A program made the translations under genes and the position numbers. Below are positions 1 to 12,860 of a stretch of 64,000 bases of DNA, piece by piece (the first letter of the stretch is position 1; each line of letters starts with the position of its first letter). The notes under the pieces were generated by a model, which had not been told where the DNA came from, did not search any database, and saw only the letters and a program-made list of their open reading frames with translations. Source of the stretch: Dicyema japonicum (taxonomy: Eukaryota > Dicyemida > Rhombozoa > Dicyemidae); contig RDEW01000021.1 in assembly GCA_011109175.1 (NCBI GenBank), positions 197,080-261,079 on the forward strand, read 5' to 3'.

Positions 1-3000
1 CAAATAGCCACATCATCTCATCAGTCTAACACATATAATCCTTAAATCACCTTAATTATCAATTTAGCCATTTTCGTTCTCCCATACTGTTGGGGGTGGA
101 ATGTTACGTATATTTCTGAGCTTTCGTCCTTTATGGGAGACAATATTCCTGTTCTAGGAAGACTGAGAGTTCCTTATCACTTCCCTCTTCAAAATAGGCC
201 TGGAATTTGTTTTCATTACAAAATCATTAAATTTAACTACTCATTGTGACTGGTCAGCTGAAACACGACAGAGGACTTTTTATCAAGTCCAACAGATTCT
301 ATCATAATTGTGTCGTCCACCATTGGGTGGTCGCTGTAAACGAGAACGGAAGACTCCACCTCTTCTCATTGGTCTTTGATAGCTGTAACTTGGCTTTGTA
401 CCAAATTGTGATGACAAATATTACTTTATTGGATATCCACAGTAAAACTTTACAGACATTACTATGTGATCCTGAGAGTCCACTCTGATTCCCCCAAATA
501 TATTGACAGAATTGTATTTGAGGTTATTAGCCTCAGAGACCCACTTATAGTCAAACTCTTCTATTACGCTTGGTTTGCCTAAAAGTAGTCTATCGATTTA
601 ACCTTTCCACTCCAAAAGAAGCCTTTCCGCCTCAATTTCACTGATAATATGCACTTCTGGCTCATTTTGGTGGTCGAGGACAATTTTGTATAATCTTTCA
701 GCCGTAGATCGACACGGTGTAGTAAATATGAATGAGGTCCCATAGCCATTATTAGTACTAATAGCCACCCCCTCAATGGGGAATGTCCACTCTATTGACT
801 CCAATTGGTTCATTTGCTGATTCCTACGAATATGCAATTATTTACTCGCAGAATGTGAAGTAATCCCCCGTCTTCGGTCTCACGATAACAGAGAGAGTTG
901 AGTTATAGTGGGAGATGAGTTGATTGGGAGTAAATGTAATAGGGATGTCCACCATTTCATTCGTTCTGAGTTGGGAGATTAATTTATTACTCAATTTAAA
1001 TTCATCCTCGTCTAATGAGTACACAAAGACTCCTTACTCGACAACTTCAGTTGGAATTTTATCGGAAAGTCAAAGGGATTTCTAAATGGGAGAAACGTCG
1101 TCGACTCAAACCCACGGTATGAGGTCACTGAGAGTATCTCCTGCTTCCCAGGTACGTCCCCAAAGGCTTCGATATAGTAGCTTAGTATTCCGAACTGTAA
1201 TCCCCAAAAGACAACAACCTGCTTAGACTGGAAGTTTATTGTGGCCGAATGTCCCTCGTATCCAATATTGTGGGGGATGAATATTATCTTCACGTCTGTG
1301 GAATCATTCGGGGGGACGGATATTGCCCCTTCAGCGAAATCAACAATTCTATACGAGTTCCCATTGTCTACGGTTGGGGTAATAATCACATTTTCATCAG
1401 TTGGATTGGGGATTGTAATCATAAACTCGTGCCAACTAGAATAAAAAAGAACAGGGGACCAATCCAATCTCACATCGAAGTGGGGAATTGTGATTGGGAG
1501 GGGATTCTCAGCAGTCAGTACGATTCATACCAAAACTCACCAATTCCGAATTATAGAATATTAAAACTACGATAACAACGACAGAATGCCTTCCATTGCT
1601 GTTCCCAATGTTTAGTGGAACATATTCCAACTCATAGACAGTACTTTGATTCCCCCCAATCGTAATTTCACTGGGACCATACAAATCCTGTCCCGACACG
1701 TCTACTTGAAACGACATGAGATAATCTGCTGGTTGGTCACCACAACCTGCAGTGATTTTTTGCTCTGAGTGTTGTACTCTAATCACTACCTGACAGGGAC
1801 AGATAATCTCCAACGTCTTTTCAGGTGGGGGGGTCAACGTTTATTTCCATTCTGTACCAAATAGTGGAGTCATTTTTAGTATTACTCTCAAACTCACATG
1901 AGAGGATGTCATCACCGTCACTGTCCAACTCTCTATTGGTAGTTATGACATATTCAACGCAATGGGGATTTCACACGTGGTGAACTGAATGATCCCTTGT
2001 ATAACCCTCTTCTCATTGGGGACAAAATAAAGTTGTAGTTTGTTTCGTTGAGGGAGGGAAGTAAACCTAGAAAGTCCACTCAGAAAGTCAATGTTTGTCT
2101 CAACCTGTTGATTATCACTTTATATACGTTGTAAGTTCGACGTCCGAATGACTCATTTGGGACTTTAAGGGACTTTGAAACTCTGAGATTAGTTATATTC
2201 CAAACTGTGTTCGCGCCTGAATGTTTAACAAAGATATTCTCCAAAGCGGATGATTTCTCCCCAAATCCAACCAACTCGAAAATATGCGAAATGTTGTCCA
2301 GTCTGTTTATTAGCGTGAGTTTCCCCTACTAATCAACCATTAATCTCCAACAGTGACAATTTTCTTGCTGAGAGGAGTGAAGGTTAGCTGATAGTTGAGG
2401 GAATCCCCAGCCTTCACAGTCAACTGTTTGGGACCAGAGAACTCTTTCCCCTCAATTTCAGAACTCAGCTTCCATATATTGTTAGAATTGTTGATCTGTC
2501 ATAAATCCATGAATAATACTATTGGAATGTTTTGTACCACAGATTGCTGTACAGGGGAGTGCATCTCTAATTTAGCCTGGATTCCCTTTGGATTGACCGA
2601 ACACACAATCTTGAACAGTCTGACGTCCTCATTGCACTTTAATTTCACTTTGCAGCTGTACTGGCCAATCTCCTTACTGAAGAAACTGATTGGGACTTCT
2701 AGAATGCCCTCCTCGAGTTCGTCTAAAGATATGCTTACTAATACACCTTCTTTACTCAATATTTCATTATATTTTGAGTATTTAAAGTCATTGAGTCGAG
2801 TCTCAAGGGGGACCTCAATTGTCTTTGGAGACAAAAAGTTACGACTGTCAGTAACCTCTACAGTGAACAATTTCGAGTTGAAGTGCTCATTTGTTAAAGA
2901 CAATATTACATTACAGCTTTGCACTTGTTGCTTCAATTCATTAATAGTCCGGGAGACCAAATTTTTGTTAGTCAGAGTGCCAGTCATCTTCCTTATTTCA

Positions 3001-6000
3001 TACTCACTCTCAGACATATTCTACAAAAGTACAATAACTTACTGATTGAGCCAAATAGCAGATTGCCTTATTATAAATTTGATTATACAACGGGAGTATT
3101 AACGTGTTCTCTATTTTTACATTCGGTTCGCACTTCCAATGCAGAATATTACTTGTGGCTATTACTTAGTTACAAGTTAACTATTGCTCTGGTCTGAGTG
3201 ACTCCCAATCACTGCTGTCACCTTCATCGGTAATGGATTGAGATCTTTCCCATGAAGGGAGTATATTATCTCACCGACATCCTCACAAGTGAGGACCAGC
3301 AATTCATCATGTTTCCCGGGGTACAACGGGAGAAACTTCAAACTCAATGATTTCGTGGATCCGCTTTCAATGAAAATAGACTCTTCATTGCAGTGAAATG
3401 ACTTCATTTTAACTGAATTGCTAGCAAATACTACTTTTTGTTTGCTGGGACATTTTGGTGGCTTCCGACAAATGGTGAATGGAACTGCGCTGAATTGGAT
3501 ATTTTCTTTGGTAGTCGCTAATAATCTGTATTTTGAAGTCCCCATCCTGACTGAATGGGTTCCTTATAGTGGATTCCACTGTTTGCCACGAATAGCACGG
3601 ACTTGAGAAATTTATAGTTCCCTATGAGTAACCAAATTATAAACCAGAGGGACAATTTCACTTACACTTCCTTCCAAATTGATAACAATATTGCTTCCCC
3701 CAATGATTCCCGGACATTTTGCGATTAGATACAATTTGGCCTCAGCAGGATTGACAAATCTCGCGAAAAATTGGACATCCAGCATTTTGAAACTGTTGGG
3801 GGGTATAGATATCGGATTCTGACCCTTCAGACTAAAGTCCATAGAGCCCAATCCTGTGATTAAGGCCGTGTAAGTGAAGGTGAATCTTGACGGATTCGTT
3901 ATTTTTATCTGAATTACAAAATGTTCTACCTTTTTCTCAACATGAGTGTAGAATGGAGAATGAAACTTAACAGTCTCCCTGGGAGTCAAATGTTTAAGGT
4001 TTTCGTATAAAAAGTGGCAAAACAAAATCATTATAATCTGATTTCCCTGTAAAATGTCAATTGGCTGAGGGTTATTAGACTGACCAACCACAATGTCGTA
4101 TTCCAGGGACAACATCCTCATTATTTTTACTAGGACGAGTGAATTATGAAAATATTCCTCACTGGTTGAGGGTCTTACCTTTACTTGGGAGATTACATCC
4201 TCGGCCTGCTCAATTCAAAATAATAATACCAAAAATGTAAAATACGACAACATGACGCTAATCAATATTATGGAGTCCTTCAAGTCAATCTCTACGTTGA
4301 GGACCTCTCGACTTTCCAAATACATGTCTATAGTGATTAAATGGTCTCACAGTTTTGGGGGGAGTATTTCCTCCACAGATTGGCCACACTCCATCTGTAT
4401 ATTTTATTAATCCAATTCACGGGGATGCATTCGTAATCCGAAAGTATGTTTGAAGAGTGGATATCAGATGTAGTATTATGGAAGTCAACGCTATATTTTT
4501 GTAATTTTGGGAAGACGAGGATCTAAGTCACCAGAAATTGTACTTTCAGAATTTGGAGGAGCAAGTCTAACCATGCACGTCTGGCTAGTGCATGAAATAG
4601 CACATGAAAAAGCTCTTCTGAGACTTCAGTAACTAACGAGTAAAGAAGAACTGGTCGGTTTTGGTCAAAAAACTTATTTTCCTTGGCTGAGAACTTGTTT
4701 GACCACAATTTAAAATCAAATTCATCCATCAAATATTCTGGTTGTAGCCAATTTGTAATCCCTCCTTGATTTCTGCCAAATATAACGGACACTACTTTAT
4801 AAAGTTGATTAATGTTTGGTATATCCAATATATCATGCTGACTCTCTCATTTGGGTCATTGGGGAGAGTATAGTCTGATGGAATGCCTGGTACAGATCGT
4901 CCGCAGATGTGCTGGATCACTTCTAATATTGAAGAGTTGTAATTCCCAAATTTTGATGATTTTAGAATTCTCAGATTGTCATTGGAATGGGAGAATGTCC
5001 TACTATGCACAATAAGGGTCACTTTTGTATGGATTAGAGGATTTTTATAAAAACGTATCCTTTAGGACTGGAGTAATGGGAAAACCACGTTTGAACAACA
5101 TTCAGCACACATGTGTAATAGTAAAAGTCATTTTTGCAAAATATTGGGAAAGCAAATCCATACGTGGAGATAAAGTCACTTACGATGGGTTTATCAGTCT
5201 CGTCTGAGGCCATATCCAAGTACTCCCTCTCAGCAATCAAACTATCACTAATATCTATCATACTCCATAAGTTACTGTTAAGAGTAGTGAGTTCTCTCAG
5301 GGTGTTCAGGGATGACGTGTTGAGAGAACGTTGAGAGACTGTGGTGGCATTACTGTTTGTATCAGAGATCTGCCCAAATGTTGCTGTTCTTTGAGCACTT
5401 GAAGGAGATTCGTGACTTGTCAACTACGACTAAGAATAAGTAATACATTTACAGATGGATCTCCAATGTACCATCCTGGCTGGTGTTCTCCAAGTAAGGA
5501 ATAACAGGAAAAGAAGAAATTATCAGTCGAGGCAACAACACCAATTGAAAAGCTACCATACACGACGACAACAAACCAATTGTCCATGTCATCAACAAAC
5601 ATTAGTTTCTCAAATAAAGAGATAGGCACGTGACTTTTGAAGTATACAATGCACTTTATTTTCTGTGATGAGTCTGTGAGACTTTCCTTAATGACTGCAC
5701 TGACCAAACACCCGCTTACCATTATCATGTTTAAATTCAACTCTGAAGTGAGTTTAATCCCCGAACTCTGGCAGTTTAACTTGGAGGGTTGAGTTCCTAA
5801 AACTTATTAAAGTAATACTTTCTATAATTCGTAACGAAAAGTGAGACTTTGGTGGAATGCTCGAGGGATAAGGGAATGGTGGGAATGATAAGTTCGCAGG
5901 GGTTAAATGATATTCTCTCAACCTTGAATACGACACTGACAATGATGGACTGGTATATCTCCAAATGCCCTTTAATATACACGTCAAGTCGGGACTTTAA

Positions 6001-9000
6001 GCTTTCTGCTGGGTCTGCCAATAATAATCACATCAGAGACAATAATTTAGCTGAATCTTCCACTCCAAAGTCTCCCCCGGCTGAATACTCACAGAAAATG
6101 TAGAATTTGAGGAAACAACACCATCTGATGAATATAAGCCAAAAAGTGGATTTTCTGTTAAATTCAAATAAGTTTGGTCAATGTTATATTCTAAAGTGTC
6201 TTTGGTTTCGTTTGTCAAGAAGATTGGCTGTCATTAACAAACTCACTACTTTTGATATTGGAGTCATCTTAGAATCGGTGAGTTGCTTGCACGTGACGAC
6301 AAACTCCACATTACAGCTGGAAATTGAAAGTGGTTGCTTCAGGGCAGTCCCTGATATAAACAGAGAAGTTATATTGAGAGAAGGGGACATCAACGGGAGA
6401 TTATCTGACATTGAATATCTGGTAGACTGTCGACTACGTGGTTTAATGAACACTCCATTTATTGAGATTGGAATGTCAAAGTCATAGGAGGCAATCTCAG
6501 AGTAACAAACCCATTAACCTCAGTCGGGTGGAATACTGCGGACAACTCCATTCTCTCGTCAGGCTGACTAAAGACTGTACAAATATTGTCGACTTTGTTC
6601 AGTCTCAGCTCTACACAGTAAAATATAACCATAACGTCTTTCATTCTGAGGACTCGCCACTAGACTAAAATCTCTGTAGTTCGACATATGAAACTCGACC
6701 TTTGCCTCATTTTGTGACTGAGATAATATCCCCCAATACCCTATTATCTATAGTAAATGGAAGATCGAGTGACGAGCCCACGTAAACTCCATCAAATTTC
6801 AAAATATCCTAAAGTCCATTGATGAGGATATACTGGTTTGATTTCAAGAAAGGTCTGACAGGAGGTTCCACTTATTCGTACTTCAATGTTGGGGGATGAT
6901 TGGAGTGATATCACCAGTTTGCAGTCAAATTTGTGTAGTTCCTGCATTATTACTGAGACATATATTTCTGTTATCTCGTTGGGTTTGATCACCCCACTTG
7001 TTGGAGTAACAATCATATCAACGATTGGGGAAGGATCAAGAATCTTTGTGATCATAAATATAACCTCATAAAAGGCGGGATTGTGACTCGTGTTGTGCAG
7101 GTATAATGTCTTGGTTACCTTCAAATAGAGAGGGAGGTAATTAAACTCTATTTTGTTATTGAGGGCCACTACTCTAGAAGATCCCATCTGTAATATTCCG
7201 CAAACAAGAAACCTTTGCCTTGCATTTGAATTCAATGCTCTTTCCCGCGAATATAAGCTGAAAGGTCGCCTCGTTGTTTGGATAGTGAGTGTGGTGGACA
7301 ACCTCACAGTCAAGGAATGAATGAGCACTAACCACCCCTGAACATAATAGATGACACATAACCGATTGCAGGACGAATTGAGAAGGAGACAGTATCGTCT
7401 GCGTTTGTTATAGGAATCCAGTTGAATTCTGTCTCCATGTTCAATTTGTTATAAATAGTCACTACCCCTCTCATGGCTGGGGGTTATACATAAAATACGT
7501 TCTGAAAGTATATTCCACTATTTGGGGTTATCGTCAGCATTCTGGTGGACAACTCCAGTTGGGGAGTGATAATCTCTCCAATCAACAGTATATTGTCTCT
7601 GAATTGGTCGTTTATGCAGTATTCGATAGATCTGACATGATTACAGACTTTACTTCATGAGAATCCCCGGAGTCGTAAAGTGGAGATCAATGGAGAAGGT
7701 CTTTGACTTTGCCGGAAGAATGGCTGTCAGGAGATCATTATTCTGTACTTCGAGGTGGTCGTTCTGATTATTACCCGATAATACCTTGGATGTTATTTTT
7801 ACGGAAAAGTCCAACCCGTTGAGGACTGTTATCATGGGACTACAGTCAGAGTGTACACAAATCTTTCCAAGGTCGACCACAATGGGATCTTAATAAATAC
7901 AAACCTTCACCCAGTCTTATCAAACACAAATCATATGCTGTCAGTGCACGACAAATGCCACCTTTGGCTTTTATTTTTGTGTAGTTTCGTTGACCTACGA
8001 CCTCAATGATACTAGTACCGTCAGGATGTTTTCCATATTCTTTATTTTAGTGGCACTCAGCAGCATAAACTGCACATTTGACTCCTCCTTGGTTTCTAAT
8101 TGTTGGCAATCAGGATTACCAATATTATCAGTCCCCACGTCCACCATGGAAAGATGAGGTGATTTCATTGCAGTCATCCCGTTCAGTTAAATATCAATAT
8201 TATTGTCAATTTTACTAAATTCCCTGCAATTATTCGAAATCACGACTTTTCTAGTTGCGTCTTTTTCGTTAATGTCGTGATCCCATGGATGTACTCGATG
8301 TACTTATTATCATGCTCTTTACGATCAAGAATCTCCCTATCAGATAGTCGGGATCGATATAATTGTGCCTCTTCTGGAGTGTGAAGGGGGTTCTACATTG
8401 GTGACGTATTATATACAGGTAAGTAGTTCCTCGCGGAAAAGGAGTGATGCTTTTGGCCAAATCGTTAGGGACAGCTATTTTCGCCTCACATAGATCGCTA
8501 TAATCAATTAGCCTCACTTTTGTACTGTATTGGAAGGATTTGTGGAATAAATTCAGTCCATTTCTTAAATTAGTTGTATTAGCATTCGCAAATGTTGGAT
8601 TACAGTTGATCCCACTATGTTTGTAATGTGAGGAGTTATTCCTGACAAATAATAACAAAATGGTCCAGGATTGAACCTCCGCTTGTTTTCATGTGGTTTA
8701 AGTTCGCATCTTCCGAGTAAGTGGAATTTGAAGCAATCGATGACTCCCTCCTTCAGAGAAAATGGGTTTCCCCCTTCACAAACAAAGGCTAACACTTTCA
8801 GTTGTTGATATAACGAAAATATGCCTTAAATGAGCCATCAGGAACAACCAATCTGGTTTGGGGAAAATATAACATTCACGGAAATCTTTTTTTGCGGTTT
8901 AATGACTCCCTCATTCGGCGATATTACAAAGTTTGCCACTCTTTTAAATCTGTATTTAATTGGGAGATATCTGTTCCTATTAGTTAGAGTGCACGTGTAG

Positions 9001-10302
9001 AGGGACTCCTCATCTGGAGACAAAACTCCGAAATTGTGTTCTTTCAGAGGGTACACACTCAATTGTACGGGGAATGCCTTCCCTATTATAGGCATTGGGG
9101 ACATTATGCCTGGTTGTGATATTTGTGACTTACTGTTATTTTCATTAAGGGAGTCCTCTCCAGGGATCTTTATTTTCACAAAAAACACCATTTCCTGAAT
9201 TGGGAATGGTCTCTCAGTTGATTTGAATCCACGTGTCGAACTTGGCCACCTTTATCGTCACCAAGGCCGAGTACCGTGGACTGAACGAAAAATCAATTTT
9301 CTTCACTTCATATGGTTTCAAAATTCCTTCCTTTGGAGTGACGTAGATAGGACATTCAGAAAAGAATCCGTCACTTCCACCAGAGTCGTGGACAACCCCC
9401 TTTAATCGTGTTTCATAACGAATACAATTTCTGTCCGACAACATCGTCAGCCAGTATTAGAGCATATACTACTTCTTCGGGGGACACGTTAGCCAAATAG
9501 GCCGTTTTAGCGTGAGTTGACCCGTAATAGACATTTCCGAAATTCAAACACTTCTTTGTTATCTTCTTTTCCTCATCTTCCACAAAATACAATCTTCTGA
9601 GGACGACCTGTCCCTTCAACTCCAATTGAACAGTTTTGTCATCAAACTCCAGTTCTATGTGTTCTGAATATTGTCCTTCATTATGAATCAGCATTTCCAA
9701 CTATTTCATTAATATCAGAGGGCACCTGCAAGGTCTGAGTACTCTTTGGGGGAATCCTCCCTTCCAGTGGACTAACGTTGAATGGAAAGTCAGATATTTT
9801 TTTAATTTTAAAGTTTCCAGGCGCAGTTCCCGCATTTGTAATCTTGACCTTTCCCTGAGAGATGTTTTTCTTGGCCACATTTGACCCAAAGTCGAACATT
9901 GAAGGAATACTCAAATTAGGTCGTGTCGGTGATCTACAATGGGGGACACTTTTTACATTTTAATCGGTACTTTCACTAGACTGTCCCCAATTTGCATAAT
10001 AAACTCTTCGTTGTGCTCTCTATCGCTGTTTAAAGTGAACGCAAATTTCATGACTGCGTCGATTCCAGGAGCTAATTTGTATTCCGTGGACTTGGAGACC
10101 AGTCGGGAAACCTAAGAGTACTGATGACTACAACCTCCAGTTTTTGTGAATATGACTTAACCTGTTTACTCTTACTTGATGCATTCAAAACTCTGATTTG
10201 GAAAGAACCCTCGACACCTAACTCAATCCCCTCCAAATTAATCAACGGAGGTTCTATGCTTACTCCCTCAAACGCCATTGCCAACAAACTCCATGGTAAC
10301 AA
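1..10302 (-). CDS. CFAP47: CFAP47-like cilia and flagella associated protein (3' end cut by window edge)
   Basis: Very large axonemal protein built of repeated immunoglobulin-like ASH/MSP-type beta domains; CFAP47 is known to be needed for sperm flagella. About 30 short exons follow each other on the minus strand with roughly 20-26 nt introns (1012-1037 is a clean 26 nt GT-AG intron, a 24 nt one lies near 577-600, and a 25 nt one near 23-47). The start is ATG at 10302, or ATG at 10278 (MAFEGVSIEPP). An internal segment at 4523-5022 (ILEVIQHICGRSVPGIP, then TNWLQPEYLMDEFDF) resembles the central conserved part of CFAP47. The last exons (IESVGLDKKSSVVFQL, then LIIKTDEMMWLF) fit the CFAP47 carboxyl end, so only a short tail is missing. 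The length, over 3000 residues, fits the family. One-base deletions near 325-333 and 156-160 break the frame. Other ASH proteins such as HYDIN are the alternative. Confidence 0.82.
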
Positions 10303-10336
10303 TATTTATTAAAATGGTTAGCCAACAAATAAAATA

Positions 10337-10671
10337 TTAGTTACCTCTAACAGGATTCCAGTCAGTCAGAACATCTCGGAGATATTTTCTCTCTATAATG
10401 TAAAAGCAAGGACAACCCAATTCTGGGAACTCTTGGGGGTGCTTTTGAATGTAATCCAACATAATTAAGTAATTCAACTTCTTCCTCTCGAAAAGATATT
10501 TATCTAATCTGTCTCCGATGAGGTATCCAATAATGATTCCAACTGGAAGCTTCCACACTCCCCCAGAGCAATCGGTTTCTTTGCATAGTAATTGTAGATG
10601 AACCCGCTGATAGATCCAAAAACAGTGGATAACACCGTTGGGTAATATAATCTTTGTTTGAAATTGTGCAT
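10337..10671 (-). CDS. NDUFC2: NADH dehydrogenase (complex I) subunit C2-like, with one apparent frameshift
   Basis: Small accessory membrane subunit of mitochondrial complex I (B14.5b). ATG at 10669-10671 opens an exon with a hydrophobic segment (VFGSISGFIYNYYAKKPIA), followed by a second segment (GIIIGYLIGDRLDKYLFE). The carboxyl end reads DYIQKHPQEFPE and then WNPVR, matching the family pattern HPEDFPE...HPIR. The first part and the rest are in different frames, and adding one G to the G run near 10560 joins them, so I read the break as a sequence error. At about 110 residues it matches the family size. It is transcribed in the same direction as the CFAP47 gene, whose start lies only 34 bp after its stop. 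A subunit of this size with conserved ends is unlikely to be chance, but no residue is catalytic. Confidence 0.82.
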
Positions 10672-10899
10672 ATCACAGACTAATAATTAACACAAGGAGG
10701 AACATTTGGGCACACGCTGAGAGACCGACTCTGCCATCACAGTAGCGAACAATAAAATAGTTCAAATTTCACTTTTTTTATTAATTATTTTATTTCTTAT
10801 ATATTCAATTTGGTTGTATGATCACTGTTATTTTAATGTATTTTTCGTAAGTTTATTATTACAAAATTTCGTGCCTGTCTCCAACATGGACGATCAGTA
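10672..10899. other. Short intergenic AT-rich stretch
   Basis: This stretch lies between the NDUFC2 start on the minus strand and the LINE ORF on the plus strand. It includes the probable 5' region of NDUFC2 and the 5'-truncated junction of the LINE. No open reading frame, RNA gene or clear promoter motif was seen. Confidence 0.5.
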
Positions 10900-12525
10900 T
10901 TGAATGTTATTGAAAAGGCGAACATAGTCTCTTCACACTACTATGACATCTTTAACAATCAAGAAATTGAAAACAAATCTCCAATAACATCAACGGCTCT
11001 TCTTAACTGCCGCATTATTATCGCGGAAACTATCAAGGCAATAGGAAAACTAAACTACAGGAAAGCGGCTGGTCCTGATAATATACCTGCAGAGTTAATA
11101 AAATGTGGACCCACTGAATTGGGTGAAATAATCACCATCATACTCAATAAAGCATTTGAAGACAAAAACGATCTTGGAATTGGGAGAGGATGGCTAATTC
11201 CAATACCAAAACCTGGGAAACCTAGAGGTCCCGCAAACAGTCTAAGACCAATAATTCTATTATCGGTCTTACGGAAAACCCTCTCTATCATTGTATTAAA
11301 TCGAATCAAAGGGAAAGTCGACAAATTCTTATCGCCTGGACAAAGCGGTTTCAGGGAAAAAAGATCAACCGCCGACATAGTATGGACGCACAGATGGTCT
11401 GGCGCTATATGTCAGAAATACAAAAAATGCATAGAAGTTCTGGGGATCGACATGAGTCGTGCATTCGACTCTGTACACAGGGGACTACTTATTAACATTC
11501 TGAATACATTTCTAGACACGGATGATGTTAGAATTATTTCCTTGCTCCTAGAAGATACTCACCTGGCTGTCAAAATCGGAAATACCGCTTCCAATTTTTT
11601 TAAAACCACTCGGGGAGTTCCACAAGGGGATTCGTTGTCTCCTATTCTATTTATTATTTATCTTGAGGCTGCACTGAGGGATTTCAGATTATCCATTAAA
11701 GGACAATATTATGAGTTGATTTACGCAGACGATCTGGACTTTGTATCGGATGATTCTGAATTTCTCAAGTACATAAACGAACATCTTCCTAACATTTTCC
11801 AAAAATGGTTCTTGAAGATAAACACTACATCATTCAGCCGTGCAGAGAGGATATCCGACGAGACGTGGAGAAGACATAAGAAGGTCGGATCGCTCTCGGG
11901 GGACGAGGAAGATGTAGCTCGACGGAAAATCCTTGCATCTGGTGCTTTCAGAAGCCTATCTAAAATATGGAGTTCGGGAAGAAGACTTTGTGGAAAAATA
12001 AAGCTTATGATATACAAAAACTTTGTTGTGCCCATCCTAATATATAACTGTGGGACATGGGGTTTCTCTAAACGGGCAATGGAGTCTATTGACAGTTTCG
12101 ACCGCAGTATGCTTCGGAAGGCACTTAATATTCACTACAAAATGAAGATCAAAAACGAACAATTATATAAGTTGAGCAAAACGGAACCATTATCCATGGA
12201 AATCAGAAGATCGAGATGGAGACTGTTCGGTCACATCCTGAGGATGAACCTGGATGTCCCAACAAATCACGTAATAGATGAATATTTAATGGAAAAAACA
12301 AAATCATTCCGAGGAAGGCCTAGAACAACCTTACCTATCACGCTAAATGAGGACCTAAAAGCCATAGGCAGGGAGTTGAAAACAATGGATGACCTCGATG
12401 AACTAAGAGATCTTGCGAAGCGGAGAGGCCTTTGGATGCGATTGGTGCAAAGGGTGGCCGGCGCGGCACAAGGGAACCTTAATTGACTTTTTTTTATGTG
12501 TTCTGGCAGTGCTGATAATAATAAT
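10880..12525 (+). mobile_element. LINE family A, 5'-truncated copy with (TAA)n-like tail
   Basis: The element comprises the reverse transcriptase ORF and a 3' untranslated stretch ending CAGTGCTGATAATAATAAT. The same end, GTGCTAATAATAAT, closes the fragment near 21.5 kb and, reversed, the fragment near 35.2 kb, which defines the 3' end of the family. The 5' boundary is approximate because no target-site duplication was identified by eye. Confidence 0.75.
10900..12486 (+). CDS. Non-LTR retrotransposon reverse transcriptase (LINE family A)
   Basis: A 528-residue ORF copies RNA into DNA at the target site in LINE transposition. It contains the thumb/palm motifs in order: KAAGPDNIPAELIK near residue 56, PKPGKPRGPANSLRPI, the motif A aspartate in LGIDMSRAFDSV, RGVPQGDSLSPILF, and the catalytic YADD in LIYADDLDFVSDD. 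The carboxyl end carries the RRSRWRLFGHILRM and RGRPRTTLP blocks common in LINE ORFs. No apurinic endonuclease domain lies upstream, and the element begins abruptly, so it is 5' truncated. A segment after FLKIN looks shortened compared with relatives, so activity is doubtful. A (TAA)n-like tail follows at 12513-12525. Three shorter 3' fragments of the same or a sister family occur at 21.1, 35.2 and 37.8 kb. Exact clade not assigned. Confidence 0.9.
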   Translation: MNVIEKANIVSSHYYDIFNNQEIENKSPITSTALLNCRIIIAETIKAIGKLNYRKAAGPDNIPAELIKCGPTELGEIITIILNKAFEDKNDLGIGRGWLIPIPKPGKPRGPANSLRPIILLSVLRKTLSIIVLNRIKGKVDKFLSPGQSGFREKRSTADIVWTHRWSGAICQKYKKCIEVLGIDMSRAFDSVHRGLLINILNTFLDTDDVRIISLLLEDTHLAVKIGNTASNFFKTTRGVPQGDSLSPILFIIYLEAALRDFRLSIKGQYYELIYADDLDFVSDDSEFLKYINEHLPNIFQKWFLKINTTSFSRAERISDETWRRHKKVGSLSGDEEDVARRKILASGAFRSLSKIWSSGRRLCGKIKLMIYKNFVVPILIYNCGTWGFSKRAMESIDSFDRSMLRKALNIHYKMKIKNEQLYKLSKTEPLSMEIRRSRWRLFGHILRMNLDVPTNHVIDEYLMEKTKSFRGRPRTTLPITLNEDLKAIGRELKTMDDLDELRDLAKRRGLWMRLVQRVAGAAQGNLN

Positions 12526-12534
12526 CTCTAACAT

Positions 12535-12860
12535 TCCAAAAAATTTGAAAATTTGGATTGTAAACTTCCTGAATGGACGAAGACTAAGGGGAATTGCTCG
12601 TTTTACGTTTTCTGTCACTAATTTTTTTACCAAACGTGGTCCCACGGGTATTTCCACTGTCATGCATTCCCTTCAACTTCTTTATGAGCGATATACCTTT
12701 CCATAGCAGTAACAAAACTCTGGTCTTCGCTTATGCTGAGGACATAATCTTAGCAACAAGAAACCAATGCGTTCACAATAGTGTGTACCCTCTTACAAGA
12801 TTTACTGGACAACCTGAGCTGTTTGCTTATAAAGATCATTTTGAAAAGTCTAGCACATGA
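12535..12860 (+). pseudogene. Degenerate LINE reverse transcriptase fragment (family B, jockey-like)
   Basis: Translation gives KIWIVNFLNGRRLRGI and, after frame changes, VFAYAEDIILATRNQ. These align with WLGNFLNGRRAQVL and IFSYADDIILTSKD of the better preserved LINE at 56.5-59.0 kb. The catalytic YADD has become YAED and the frame is broken, so this copy is dead. It sits directly after the tail of LINE A. Confidence 0.7.

Noticed and set aside
246-488. Plus-strand ORF of 80 residues opposite the CFAP47 end
   Set aside because: The minus strand carries conserved CFAP47 sequence here; the plus ORF has no recognisable motif.
2395-3045. Plus-strand ORF of 216 residues
   Set aside because: It lies opposite a 172-residue CFAP47 exon (2499-3017, minus) and is a shadow reading.
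11055-11378. Minus-strand ORF inside LINE A
   Set aside because: Shadow of the reverse transcriptase, whose motifs are clear on the plus strand.
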